The notes below the pieces were generated by a model. It worked only from the letters and a program-made list of their open reading frames with translations, was not told the DNA's origin and did no database searches. Shown here piece after piece: positions 36,835 to 44,879 of a stretch of 64,000 nucleotides of DNA. The stretch comes from SIG701 sp045577175 (GTDB lineage Bacteria; Bacillota; Clostridia; Oscillospirales; CAG-272), in NCBI GenBank assembly GCA_045577175.1, contig JAZNHT010000054.1, forward strand, positions 16,366 to 80,365, written 5' to 3'. Position numbers and translations under genes: made by a program. Position 1 is the stretch's first letter. The number at the start of each line of letters is the position of its first letter.

Positions 36835-37794
36835 TTACACCTCCGCTGTGAGATACGCATGACGCGCGAGCAGTGCCGCGCCGCAGGCGTTATCCGAAGA
36901 AAATGCCGGCTGTGCAAACGCCGCCGACTCCTCGGTAAGCATCGTTTTGATCCGCGCGCAGCTCATAACGCCGCCCGCGTACAGGATCGGTATATCGCCG
37001 TAAACGGCGCGCACGCCGTCGCGCATCGCGGCAAGTGTCCGCCCGACAAAATCCAGTACGAATGCGCTGACAAGCGCACGGTCGCCTGTGGAGGCGTACA
37101 GCTTTTGCGCGTGATTTTCCACGCCGGAGAGATTGCAGGTCATGCCGCTGACGGAAATTTTTGCAGACGGGAGCTTCCCCGAAAACGAAGCCGCCAATCG
37201 CTCCATCTCCGCACCTGCCGGAAACGAAAATCCCATGTACACACCGGCACGGTCGATTGCCTGTCCGGCATTGATGTCCGCTGTACCCCCGATAATGTCT
37301 GCGGAAAACACCGTTTTCTTATCCGGCTTGACGTACAGAATCTCTGTCGTACCGCCGGAAACGTGAAACGCGACAAACTCGCGCGTCATCCACGAAAGGC
37401 GATCCGCGGAGGAAAGTGCCGCCATGATATGCCCTGCCTGATGGGAAAAGCGAAGCACGGGCACGCCCAAAAGCGCGCCTGCCGTTTCCGCCGCGGCAAT
37501 GCCGCTGAGAAAGCACGGCATATACGAGCCATCCGCATCGCGCGGTGTCGCGGAAACGCCGATTGCAGAGACGGATGCCCCGAGAGACGCGATCAGCTCC
37601 CTGACAGGCGCAAGCACCTCGGGCAATTGCTTTACGTGATGAAACACTGCGTCGCTCTGTCTGAGACCGCGCTCGCCTTCTTTTACGGGAAGCAGCTTCT
37701 TCTGATTCAAAAGAACGGTGCCGTTTTCATCGGCAAGCGCGACAGACGTTGTATAATTGCTTGTATCAATGCCGCAGAAAAGTTTGCGTGTCAC
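36835..37794 (-). CDS. TsaD-like (peptidase M22/ASKHA) paralogue
   Basis: A 319-residue protein of the TsaD/Kae1 (ASKHA) fold. It starts FCGIDTSNYTTSVAL, like the family. The metal site reads SHQAGHIMAAL, keeping both His of the canonical H-x-E-G-H but without the Glu. VSGGTTEIL and YAGGVMSCARIKTML match TsaD blocks, and SDNACGAALLA matches the C-terminal T/S-D-N motif. TsaD makes the t6A tRNA modification; this copy may be a diverged paralogue of unknown role rather than TsaD itself. The GTG start overlaps the nusB stop (GTGA). No tsaB/tsaE neighbours are present. Confidence 0.8.
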   Translation of the reverse strand: MTRKLFCGIDTSNYTTSVALADENGTVLLNQKKLLPVKEGERGLRQSDAVFHHVKQLPEVLAPVRELIASLGASVSAIGVSATPRDADGSYMPCFLSGIAAAETAGALLGVPVLRFSHQAGHIMAALSSADRLSWMTREFVAFHVSGGTTEILYVKPDKKTVFSADIIGGTADINAGQAIDRAGVYMGFSFPAGAEMERLAASFSGKLPSAKISVSGMTCNLSGVENHAQKLYASTGDRALVSAFVLDFVGRTLAAMRDGVRAVYGDIPILYAGGVMSCARIKTMLTEESAAFAQPAFSSDNACGAALLARHAYLTAEV

Positions 37795-38210
37795 TGCGTT
37801 TCCCCGTCGGTAATCAGTCCGGCACTGCGTGCGATCTGGTTGAGGATTCCGTTGATAAAGCCGGGGGCGGCTTCATCGTCATAGATTTTCGCAAGCTCGA
37901 CCGCCTCGTTGATTGCCGCCTTGGGCGGAATGCCGCCCCACATCATCTCATAGACGGCAAGTCGCAGAATCGAACGCGTGACAACTGCCATACGGGAAAC
38001 CTTCCACTTATGCGCGCAAGCGGCGATTTGTTCGTCCGCGTCGGCGGTATGCTCTGCGGTGCCGAAATACGTATCGCGGATATATGCGCTGTCCTTGATT
38101 TCCTCGGCGGCAAGTCCGCCCGCATAAATTTCGGACGGAGGTGTGTTCGGATGAAACTCCGTTTCAAAAAGAAGATGGAAAACCGTTTCCCTTTCCTGTC
38201 GTCTTGTCAT
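37791..38210 (-). CDS. nusB: Transcription antitermination factor NusB
   Basis: All-helical RNA-binding factor that acts with NusE in rRNA antitermination. 139 residues: MTRRQERETVFHLLFE start, then WKVSRMAVVTRSILRLAVYEM and the family C-terminus AAINEAVELAKIYDDEAAPGFINGIL (given here only as landmarks 98-125). ATG at 38210 by homology; the ribosome site is weak. First gene after a consensus promoter, heading the long minus-strand series. Confidence 0.94.
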   Translation of the reverse strand: MTRRQERETVFHLLFETEFHPNTPPSEIYAGGLAAEEIKDSAYIRDTYFGTAEHTADADEQIAACAHKWKVSRMAVVTRSILRLAVYEMMWGGIPPKAAINEAVELAKIYDDEAAPGFINGILNQIARSAGLITDGETQ

Positions 38211-38282
38211 ATATACCACGATGCCGCTTTGGCATTCCTTTCCGTAATATCCGATTTGCACAGCTAAACTGCATACATGAAT

Positions 38283-38311
38283 ATTATACAATATTTATTC
38301 ATCAAAGTCAA
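38283..38311 (-). promoter_or_regulatory. Sigma-A promoter of nusB and the following genes
   Basis: Minus strand: TTGACT, 17-bp spacer, TATAAT, about 75 bp before the nusB start. Gaps between genes downstream are mostly under 35 bp down to dnaE. Confidence 0.82.
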
Positions 38312-38462
38312 CCGCAATCGCGGAAATATTCACAGATATTTCCTTAAAATATACAAAAGATTTTTGATCGTGACGATTGGCAGAAATGCGCAGGAATACC
38401 GCGCGCATATTGATAACAAATTAAGAACAGAATGTGTCTGAATCAAAAACAAAGGAGCTTTT

Positions 38463-39461
38463 ATGCACGCTCATACAACAAAAACGGCACGCATACGGAG
38501 GGCGGTATCTTCTCTGCTGATTTTTTCAATGACAACTGTTTTGTGGACACCCGTTTGCGCCGATGACGGTAAATCCGCATACATCAAGTGGGTGGATTTC
38601 GGCATCTGCGAGGCGGCGCTTACAGATGCCATGAACGCAGACGTCGAAACGCACGAAAGCGAGCGTCCGATCGCATGGATCGAGCTGCTTGCCGCGCTCG
38701 GGTGCCGCTATGGCGGCAATTTTTCCGCCTACAAAAAATCGGATCTCGAAAAACTTTGCAAAGCGTACACGGAAGGACAGGCGTTTCGGGAAATCGCAAA
38801 AAACGAGAAGCTGTACGACTACTATCTGAAGGCCTACGGCGCCGTCCTCGGCGGTATGCTTTGCGAATACACGGAGATTTCCGCCGACGGCGCGCAATGC
38901 GAAGGCTACGGGCTCTGTGTTTTTTCACCGATCGCCGCCGGATACGGCTTCAGCCATTACGATGATTTCGGTGCGTCTCGCTCATACGGATACAAACGGC
39001 ATCACCTCGGTCACGATCTGATGGGATCGGTCGGTACCCCGATCATCGCCGTCGAGGCGGGCTACGTGGAGGCGTGCGGATGGAATCAGTACGGCGGATG
39101 GCGGATCGGCATCCGTTCCTTTGACGGACAGCGGTACTATTATTATGCGCATTTGCGTAAAAATCACCCGTACTGCGATATATATGAGGGTAAGACGGTC
39201 GATGCAGGTGAGGTGATCGGATACCTCGGCATGACCGGCTACAGCCGCAAGGAGAACACAAACAACATTGACGTACCGCATCTGCACTACGGCTTGCAGC
39301 TCATTTTCGATCCGTCGCAGAAAGACGGCGCAAATCAAATCTGGATTGACATGTACGCGCTGACGAAATTCCTGCAAAAAAATCAAAGCAAGGCAGAAAA
39401 GCGCGCGGACGGTCAGTACGAAGCTGTGAAAGTGCGCATTCCCAAATACGCAAGAGACTGA
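38463..39461 (+). CDS. M23 family metallopeptidase, secreted
   Basis: A 332-residue exported protein. The signal peptide (SSLLIFSMTTVLWTPVCA, cleavage near 38) is followed by a domain of about 120 residues with no known match and a C-terminal M23 (LytM-like) zinc endopeptidase domain. Zinc ligands: HHLGHDLMG (H-x3-D type) and HLHYG (H-x-H). The domain would cut peptidoglycan cross-bridges. CAAAGGAGC precedes the ATG. It opens a plus-strand envelope cluster. Confidence 0.9.
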   Translation: MHAHTTKTARIRRAVSSLLIFSMTTVLWTPVCADDGKSAYIKWVDFGICEAALTDAMNADVETHESERPIAWIELLAALGCRYGGNFSAYKKSDLEKLCKAYTEGQAFREIAKNEKLYDYYLKAYGAVLGGMLCEYTEISADGAQCEGYGLCVFSPIAAGYGFSHYDDFGASRSYGYKRHHLGHDLMGSVGTPIIAVEAGYVEACGWNQYGGWRIGIRSFDGQRYYYYAHLRKNHPYCDIYEGKTVDAGEVIGYLGMTGYSRKENTNNIDVPHLHYGLQLIFDPSQKDGANQIWIDMYALTKFLQKNQSKAEKRADGQYEAVKVRIPKYARD

Positions 39462-39511
39462 TGAATAATCTGTAAAATCCGAAGAAAATCGACGAAATAC
39501 GTGCAATCCTC

Positions 39512-39540
39512 TTGCAATTTTTCAGTTTTCGTGTTATTCT
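39512..39540 (+). promoter_or_regulatory. Candidate sigma-A promoter of the four-TM protein/SGNH/DUF4358 genes
   Basis: TTGCAA, 17-bp spacer, TATTCT, about 33 bp before the TTG start at 39574. Confidence 0.6.
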
Positions 39541-39573
39541 ATAAGATGAATACACGTCAAAGGAGACACACAC

Positions 39574-40020
39574 TTGAAATCCGCTTCGCTTACCCGTGCG
39601 CTTAAGAAAATTCTTTCGGACGGATGTGTTTTTTACACGATCATCACCCTGCTGCTCTATACGGGCGGCATGCTCGCCTCCGACAGAGAGCGCGAATGGA
39701 TTCCCACGCTCGGAATGATGTTCACGGTGCTTCTCTTTTCCGTGCTGTTTGCCTCGGTGAATTATACCGTTTCAAACACAAAGCTCTCCTCTGTTTTGAA
39801 GTATTTGCTCCATTATGCCGCGACAACTGTCATTTTTTACGTTTTGTTCATCCTGTGGGGCGGATTTTCAAAAAGCGCATCCACTGTTCTTGTTATTTTG
39901 ATCGCTTATACACTTGCCTATGGCATCATCTCCCTCTGTTTGTTTGTCATTCGCTACCTGCGCGGCGGTGCAAAAAACAAAAAATCCGCCTACGAGAGTC
40001 AATTTTCCAAAAAGAAATAA
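39574..40020 (+). CDS. Four-TM membrane protein (DUF3021-like)
   Basis: A 148-residue protein with four hydrophobic segments (about 19-36, 47-64, 79-98 and 102-128) and a Lys-rich tail. The pattern LKYLLHYAATTVIFY before the third helix recalls DUF3021 membrane proteins; the family match is tentative. The start is a TTG with AAAGGAGA upstream. The next gene follows after 20 bp. No function is known; the context suggests an envelope role. Confidence 0.7.
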   Translation: MKSASLTRALKKILSDGCVFYTIITLLLYTGGMLASDREREWIPTLGMMFTVLLFSVLFASVNYTVSNTKLSSVLKYLLHYAATTVIFYVLFILWGGFSKSASTVLVILIAYTLAYGIISLCLFVIRYLRGGAKNKKSAYESQFSKKK

Positions 40021-40040
40021 AGACATATCGAGAGTCAATT

Positions 40041-41033
40041 ATGTATGTAAATCCAAACAACCATAACAACCGCAAACGAAACAGCGGATACTTTTATATC
40101 GCTCTGTCCGTGCTTGCCGCTGTTTTCATTCTGGCAGCCATTATTGCCCTGCCCTCTGTCCTTGTCTCCGCCGATCCGCCTGCAACAGACCCTCCTGCGC
40201 CGGCTACGGATCCCACCCCTGCCACCGACCCGATCACGGATACACCCACGGATACATCCGTTCCCGATGTTACGGAGCCGCCCGCAACCGAAACACTGCC
40301 GTTTGACACGGGCACCGACACCCTGCCTCCCGAAACCGACACGGAGCCGCCCGAAACGCCGATTGTGAATACGGGTGCCGTTCTCGGCGAGACGGAGGAT
40401 GCCGGTCAGTCCTATGTTGACAAAATAATCTTCATCGGAGATTCCACGACCTATTCGTTTTTGTATTACGGGGTTCTTTCCGAAGGAACAAGCACAAAAC
40501 AGGTCTGGACACCTGCTTCCCGCACGCTGACACTGGATGCCGCATCGACCACCACGATTCTCTATCCCGACACGGGCGAAGAGATTCTGATTAAGGATGC
40601 GATCGCGCGCAAAAAGCCGGAAATTGTCGTCATAACGCTCGGTGTGAACGGTATTTCGTACATGTATGACGAAAAAGATTACTTTGTGAAATCCTACACA
40701 AAGCTCATCAATCAGATTCAAGAAGCATCCCCCGAAACGAAAATTATTCTGCAATCCATTTTCCCGGTTGCAACGAACTGGGAAAAACTATCGATCAACA
40801 ATGAAAGAATTTCCCTCGGCAACGGGTGGGTTCATGAAATTGCAGAATCAACCGGTGTTTCGTATTTGGACACACACTCCGTCCTTGCCATCGAGGAAGG
40901 CGGCTACCTCCTGTCGGAATATCAGAACGGCGACGGTCTCCACTTGAACACTACCGGCTTGAACGTCGTTCTCAGCTACATCCGTACACACGCGCTTCCC
41001 GGCTATGCCGCACCGATCTCCAATATTGAATGA
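40041..41033 (+). CDS. SGNH/GDSL-type hydrolase, membrane-anchored
   Basis: A 330-residue cell-surface hydrolase. A signal anchor (about 15-40), then a low-complexity linker of about 75 residues rich in Pro, Thr, Asp and Glu (repeats such as ATDP, PTDT, PPET), which would span the wall, then an SGNH domain. The nucleophile block is FIGDSTTYSFLYYG, block III has LGVNGISYMYD, and the catalytic Asp-His pair is in GDGLHLNTTG. Relatives de-esterify surface glycans or lipids. The 3' end overlaps the next reading frame. The longer in-frame start upstream would run through the previous gene and is rejected. Confidence 0.87.
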   Translation: MYVNPNNHNNRKRNSGYFYIALSVLAAVFILAAIIALPSVLVSADPPATDPPAPATDPTPATDPITDTPTDTSVPDVTEPPATETLPFDTGTDTLPPETDTEPPETPIVNTGAVLGETEDAGQSYVDKIIFIGDSTTYSFLYYGVLSEGTSTKQVWTPASRTLTLDAASTTTILYPDTGEEILIKDAIARKKPEIVVITLGVNGISYMYDEKDYFVKSYTKLINQIQEASPETKIILQSIFPVATNWEKLSINNERISLGNGWVHEIAESTGVSYLDTHSVLAIEEGGYLLSEYQNGDGLHLNTTGLNVVLSYIRTHALPGYAAPISNIE

Positions 41034-41044
41034 GAGGTACCATC

Positions 41045-41542
41045 GTGAAAAAAACTAAACTGGTTTCGTTTCTTTGTATACTGACCGCCGTGTTGCTTCT
41101 TCTCCCTGCATGCGGAGAGAAGCCTGTGACGTACAGAACAGACGCGACCGCGCAGGACATTATTGACAACTGTGCCGTCTCGCTTGAGTGCTGTTCGCTT
41201 CTGAATCCCGTTGATGAGGACTATCTGACGTACCGTATGAAGCTGGATGCCTCCGCAGCCGACAGTTATGCCGTTTACGTGCAGAACGCAGGCTCATCTC
41301 TTGATGAAATCGGCATATTCCGCGCCACGGACGAAGATACCGCCGCCCTTGAGACAATGGTGCAAACATATCTCAAAAACCGCAACGATGAATGGACGGG
41401 GATGTATCTCGTGGAAGAATATCCGAAGCTGCGGGATGCGGAATACCGCGTAATCGGCAAATATGTTGTGTACGGCATCCTTTCCGAGGAGGACAAGGCA
41501 ACCTTCTTTGAGGGAGTAGATGCGTATCTGAAATCAGAATAA
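41045..41542 (+). CDS. DUF4358 domain lipoprotein
   Basis: A 165-residue lipoprotein with a signal peptide (VSFLCILTAVLLLLPAC) and lipobox Cys. The mature domain resembles DUF4358: a conserved stretch with DEIGIFRATDEDTAALETM and late YRVIGKYVVYGILSE. I used the GTG at 41045 because GAGAGGT lies 6 bases upstream and the signal peptide then starts MKKTK-like. An ATG at 41030 overlapping the SGNH stop is the alternative. Function unknown; it is the last gene of the envelope set. Confidence 0.85.
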   Translation: MKKTKLVSFLCILTAVLLLLPACGEKPVTYRTDATAQDIIDNCAVSLECCSLLNPVDEDYLTYRMKLDASAADSYAVYVQNAGSSLDEIGIFRATDEDTAALETMVQTYLKNRNDEWTGMYLVEEYPKLRDAEYRVIGKYVVYGILSEEDKATFFEGVDAYLKSE

Positions 41543-41555
41543 AGAAACAAAAACA

Positions 41556-41584
41556 AACGCCGTCGGCTGAGCCGACTGCGTTTT
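41556..41584. terminator. Terminator between DUF4358 and DUF4832 genes
   Basis: AACGCCGTCGGC, loop TGA, GCCGACTGCGTTTT. Convergent genes flank it and it can act both ways. Confidence 0.75.
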
Positions 41585-41587
41585 CCG

Positions 41588-42931
41588 TTAGTGAATCTCA
41601 AGCGCACCGACGGTGTAGTACTGACCGTTTCTCGGTGCATCCGTGCAGAAATAAATCATGGGGATATTTTCATTGTAAATTGCAATCTCAATAGTATAAG
41701 AGCCTGTCTTTATATCCTCGGGCAGGCTGAAAACAAATCTGTTTGCAGATTTACCGGGCATCCATTTCATAATATCGGCGTCGGTTTCAAACTCGTATGA
41801 GCCGTTCTCGCCTTTCAGACGAACATGAAGCGGAAGACGGCGGTAGATCGGCGCTACACCGACGTTATCAACGCCGAGCTTCAACTCGATCTCATCGCCG
41901 GCAGAAGCAGTATCGGGATATTTGAAATAGTCGATTGCATAGTGATACCCCATACGGCTGATCCAGTACTCCACCTTTTCCTTCCACTCGTACGGAATCG
42001 GAATTGATTTCGGATTGAAGGAGCTGATGTGCCAATTCAGCGTGATCTGGATGATCTCATCGATGTCCCAGCCCTGACGCTTCCACTCACAAAGCCACCA
42101 GAAGGATTCAAAAGAAATCGGACCGTACATCCATGCGTCCATGTGATTTTCGAAATCACTGACATACTTTCTGTATATATGACTCGGTTCACCCAATCCG
42201 TCACCGCGCAGACCGATCGGAATTGTTGTACGCATCGCATCGGAAAGATACGCTTTTGCACTCTGACCGATCAAGCGCGTTTCCTTGAAAACCTCCGTGT
42301 GAATGTTATAAAGAACCTGCAAATCCTCGTCGGGATAGAGCTCAAGTTTGTGCCCCTCTCCCCACGCTCCCGGGAGAGAGATGTCAAACGTATCGAGGAC
42401 GGGATCGCTGTCAAAACGCTCACCGAATGCGCGGACTGCTTCGCCGTACAGCTTCAGAAACAACGGATCGGTGGGCGAATCCTTGACACGCTTTCCGGCA
42501 GGACGCTCGGGGCACGGGATCATCTCCTTCAGCCAATCGGGCACGTCATCAAGCTCACGCGTGCTGTGAGCAATGAGGCGAAACGCTACCGTCTGACCGT
42601 GCGCGCGTGCCTTATCGAGGATGTCCTGCACGAACTGATAGTTGTACTCGCCGCGCTTCGGCTCAAATTCCTTCCAAAGGAAACGGATATACACGATCGA
42701 CGTATCCTCGGGATACCATCCTTCATTCCAGCCGTCCTGCGGAACCCATTCGGGAACGGGATAACACTCGACGTCCTCCGTCTCACACATATTGTTCTCG
42801 GGTTTTACGACACGGTCGGAGTAAATTTTTTCTCCGCGGAAGTGCTGGAAAGAGCAGATACCGATATACGGATTCTGCGCCTCTTCCTTTTGGTATTTGT
42901 AATACCGTGTTTCGTTTGCCTTTCTCAGCAT
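41588..42931 (-). CDS. DUF4832 domain, glycosidase-like protein
   Basis: A 447-residue protein without a signal peptide. The N-terminal two thirds look like a (beta/alpha)8 glycosidase barrel: VYIRFLWKEFEPKRGEYNYQ (GH42/GH2-like strand 1), DISLPGAWGEGH with a candidate acid Glu, and SFWWLCEWKRQGWD. The C-terminal part (EIELKLGVDNVGVAPIYRR) matches the beta-sandwich of DUF4832. It probably acts on a plant or host polysaccharide breakdown product inside the cell, by inference from topology only. AAGGAGGCACTT sets the ATG at 42931. It follows the YgjV gene by 10 bp. Confidence 0.75.
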   Translation of the reverse strand: MLRKANETRYYKYQKEEAQNPYIGICSFQHFRGEKIYSDRVVKPENNMCETEDVECYPVPEWVPQDGWNEGWYPEDTSIVYIRFLWKEFEPKRGEYNYQFVQDILDKARAHGQTVAFRLIAHSTRELDDVPDWLKEMIPCPERPAGKRVKDSPTDPLFLKLYGEAVRAFGERFDSDPVLDTFDISLPGAWGEGHKLELYPDEDLQVLYNIHTEVFKETRLIGQSAKAYLSDAMRTTIPIGLRGDGLGEPSHIYRKYVSDFENHMDAWMYGPISFESFWWLCEWKRQGWDIDEIIQITLNWHISSFNPKSIPIPYEWKEKVEYWISRMGYHYAIDYFKYPDTASAGDEIELKLGVDNVGVAPIYRRLPLHVRLKGENGSYEFETDADIMKWMPGKSANRFVFSLPEDIKTGSYTIEIAIYNENIPMIYFCTDAPRNGQYYTVGALEIH

Positions 42932-42941
42932 AAGTGCCTCC

Positions 42942-43484
42942 TTATTTTTCAAATCCGTCTTTTCGGTAACGGATAAAAGATACAATGACAGAACACATCA
43001 TGAAAGCCTCGCACAGAATCCCGCCGAGGGAGAAATTGAAGATATTATGAAAAATCCACGACGGAGAGGATGCAAGAAGCTGTCCGAGGCGGATATGTTT
43101 GCCGTTTCCGAGCCACATAAGAACGGTCATAATGACAAGCGTAATAAACGGAACAACGGACAGCACGATCTGAAACGGCAGATTTGAGACAGCCGGATCA
43201 CGGCAAAGAAAGAACAGCGAAACACCGAGAGCAATTGTATACAGCACGTTTATAAGAGAAACGCGCCATATCTTTCGGTCATTTTGGGAAAGCAGCAGAC
43301 CGCGCACAAGGTTTGTCAGATTATAAAGCGCACCCGCCCATGCGCCGATCAGAATGAAGTTAACAAAAAACATCAGTCCGCCGATCGCCTGCCACAAAAA
43401 CACTCTTTTATTATTTTTCTCCTGATAGGAATACACGTTAAGAAGCATTCCGAAAATGCCCGCGACTTGCGCAATAATTTCCAT
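42942..43484 (-). CDS. YgjV family membrane protein
   Basis: A 180-residue membrane protein with about six short hydrophobic segments. It matches the YgjV (inner membrane) family: IAQVAGIFGMLLNVYSYQEK at the start, NLVRGLLLSQ, and SPSWIFHNIFNFSLGGILCE late. Function is unknown. It has its own consensus-like promoter and shares a transcript with the DUF4832 gene, which may suggest a carrier or accessory role. Confidence 0.8.
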   Translation of the reverse strand: MEIIAQVAGIFGMLLNVYSYQEKNNKRVFLWQAIGGLMFFVNFILIGAWAGALYNLTNLVRGLLLSQNDRKIWRVSLINVLYTIALGVSLFFLCRDPAVSNLPFQIVLSVVPFITLVIMTVLMWLGNGKHIRLGQLLASSPSWIFHNIFNFSLGGILCEAFMMCSVIVSFIRYRKDGFEK

Positions 43485-43513
43485 ACGTTCCGCCCTTTTT
43501 GTTTAGTCATGCC

Positions 43514-43542
43514 ATTGTAGCATAAAAACGTTCAAATAGCAA
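43514..43542 (-). promoter_or_regulatory. Sigma-A promoter of ygjV-like/DUF4832 operon
   Basis: Minus strand: TTGCTA, 17-bp spacer, TACAAT, 30 bp before the YgjV start. Confidence 0.7.
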
Positions 43543-43557
43543 GTGAATTTTCAAAAA

Positions 43558-43588
43558 AGAAAGCCCTCCCGTAAGGAAAGGCTTTTTT
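43558..43588 (-). terminator. Terminator of the SDR-PHP-dehydrogenase operon
   Basis: Minus strand: AAAGCCTTTCC, loop, GGAGGGCTTTCTTTTTT; one internal G-U/mismatch. It lies 7 bp after the last gene's stop. Confidence 0.8.
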
Positions 43589-43594
43589 TATAAA

Positions 43595-44860
43595 TTATGC
43601 AATAGGCTTTGCGTTTGCGAGGAGGTACTTCTCCGCCTCCGTGCTCCACAGACCGTTGTTTGCCTTGACGAGCTTTGCAAGCTCTGCAAGCATCGGATCG
43701 TCCTTACCCATCTCCTCCAGATCGGAGAGAGCAATCAGAGGCAGGCTGATCTGGTTATAGATCATTTTCTTACCGCCAGGGATCTTCGGGAGGTTCAAGG
43801 TCGTCTCGGCAACCGCATCCAGACCGCCGATATGGGTGACAAGTGCGGCAGGATTCAGTCTGCCGGAAGAAAACATGGCGACTGCATCGCGCATATCGTT
43901 CGTATTTCCTGCGTTCGTGCCGACAACGTGCGTTGCGTTATAGTGGACATTAAAGAAGTTGAACTCTGCCTTGAACTGGCTGTTCGTCGGACCTGCGAAG
44001 AAGTTGAGGCATCCGTCGTATGCGAGAATGGCATCCGCCTGCTCGACAACCGGCTTAACGGGCGCAAAGCAGATGACATCGTTATAGCCGGTACCGCCGG
44101 TCAGCTCGCGGAGCGTGGCAACCGGATCGTCCACCTTACCGGTATTGACGTAATGGAGCTCAATACCCTGCTCTTTTGCGTGCTCTACCGTAAAGATGCT
44201 TGCCGCACGGTCAAGGCGATCCTGGTCAATATCGGTAATAACAAGCAGGCTCGGCTTCACATCGGCATGGATTGCGCAGTCGATAGCGGCAAGTCCCATG
44301 GGACCGACGGACGCAAGAAGTGCCATCTTACCGCCCTCAACGATACCCATTTTGTGCTCGTAGCAACCGGCCTTGGTGTGGTACATCGCCTTATACGTAC
44401 CGATTACACAGCTGTAAGGCTCCGCAAGCGAGCCGTAAAAATACGTATCGGAATCGTACTTGAGGAGGCAGTCGCTGAGCAGTGTCTCAATCGGAATATT
44501 CGCATACTGCGTGTCGCCGCCGCACTCGGCGTAGGAGTAGCCGGGCGCGAGAAGCGATCCCTTATAATAATGTGCCGGCTGGATGGAAAATTTATCGCCG
44601 GGCTTATACTTGTGCTTCCAGTTTTCGCCGACCTCGACGATCTCGCCGCAAAATTCATGACCGACGATAATGGGGTGATCGGCAACGTCATTCGGAACAC
44701 GCTTGTGATCCTCGCCCTCGACGGCTGCCTTGTAGGTGCTCATGCAAAGAGAATCGGAGATTACTTTTACGCGCACGCCGTCGGGACCGATGTCGGACAG
44801 CTCAAACTCGTCCAGACGCAGATCCATCTTGCCGTGCAGGCGGACTGCTTTTGTTTTCAT
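43595..44860 (-). CDS. Zinc-type medium-chain dehydrogenase, sorbose-1-phosphate reductase-like
   Basis: A 421-residue MDR-superfamily protein. GroES-like part with SLCMSTYKAAVEG (replacing the usual catalytic Cys-x-x-D), GHEFCGEIVEVG zinc/structural motif, and Rossmann part with MALLASVGPMGLAAIDCAI and VITDIDQDRLDRA. It is longer than typical alcohol dehydrogenases and resembles L-sorbose-1-phosphate reductase (SorE-type) proteins. The substrate is therefore probably a phosphorylated ketose or polyol. GAAGGAGTACCCCCT precedes the ATG at 44860. Last gene of a three-gene operon with an SDR and a PHP protein. Confidence 0.8.
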   Translation of the reverse strand: MKTKAVRLHGKMDLRLDEFELSDIGPDGVRVKVISDSLCMSTYKAAVEGEDHKRVPNDVADHPIIVGHEFCGEIVEVGENWKHKYKPGDKFSIQPAHYYKGSLLAPGYSYAECGGDTQYANIPIETLLSDCLLKYDSDTYFYGSLAEPYSCVIGTYKAMYHTKAGCYEHKMGIVEGGKMALLASVGPMGLAAIDCAIHADVKPSLLVITDIDQDRLDRAASIFTVEHAKEQGIELHYVNTGKVDDPVATLRELTGGTGYNDVICFAPVKPVVEQADAILAYDGCLNFFAGPTNSQFKAEFNFFNVHYNATHVVGTNAGNTNDMRDAVAMFSSGRLNPAALVTHIGGLDAVAETTLNLPKIPGGKKMIYNQISLPLIALSDLEEMGKDDPMLAELAKLVKANNGLWSTEAEKYLLANAKPIA

Positions 44861-44879
44861 AGGGGGTACTCCTTCAAAA

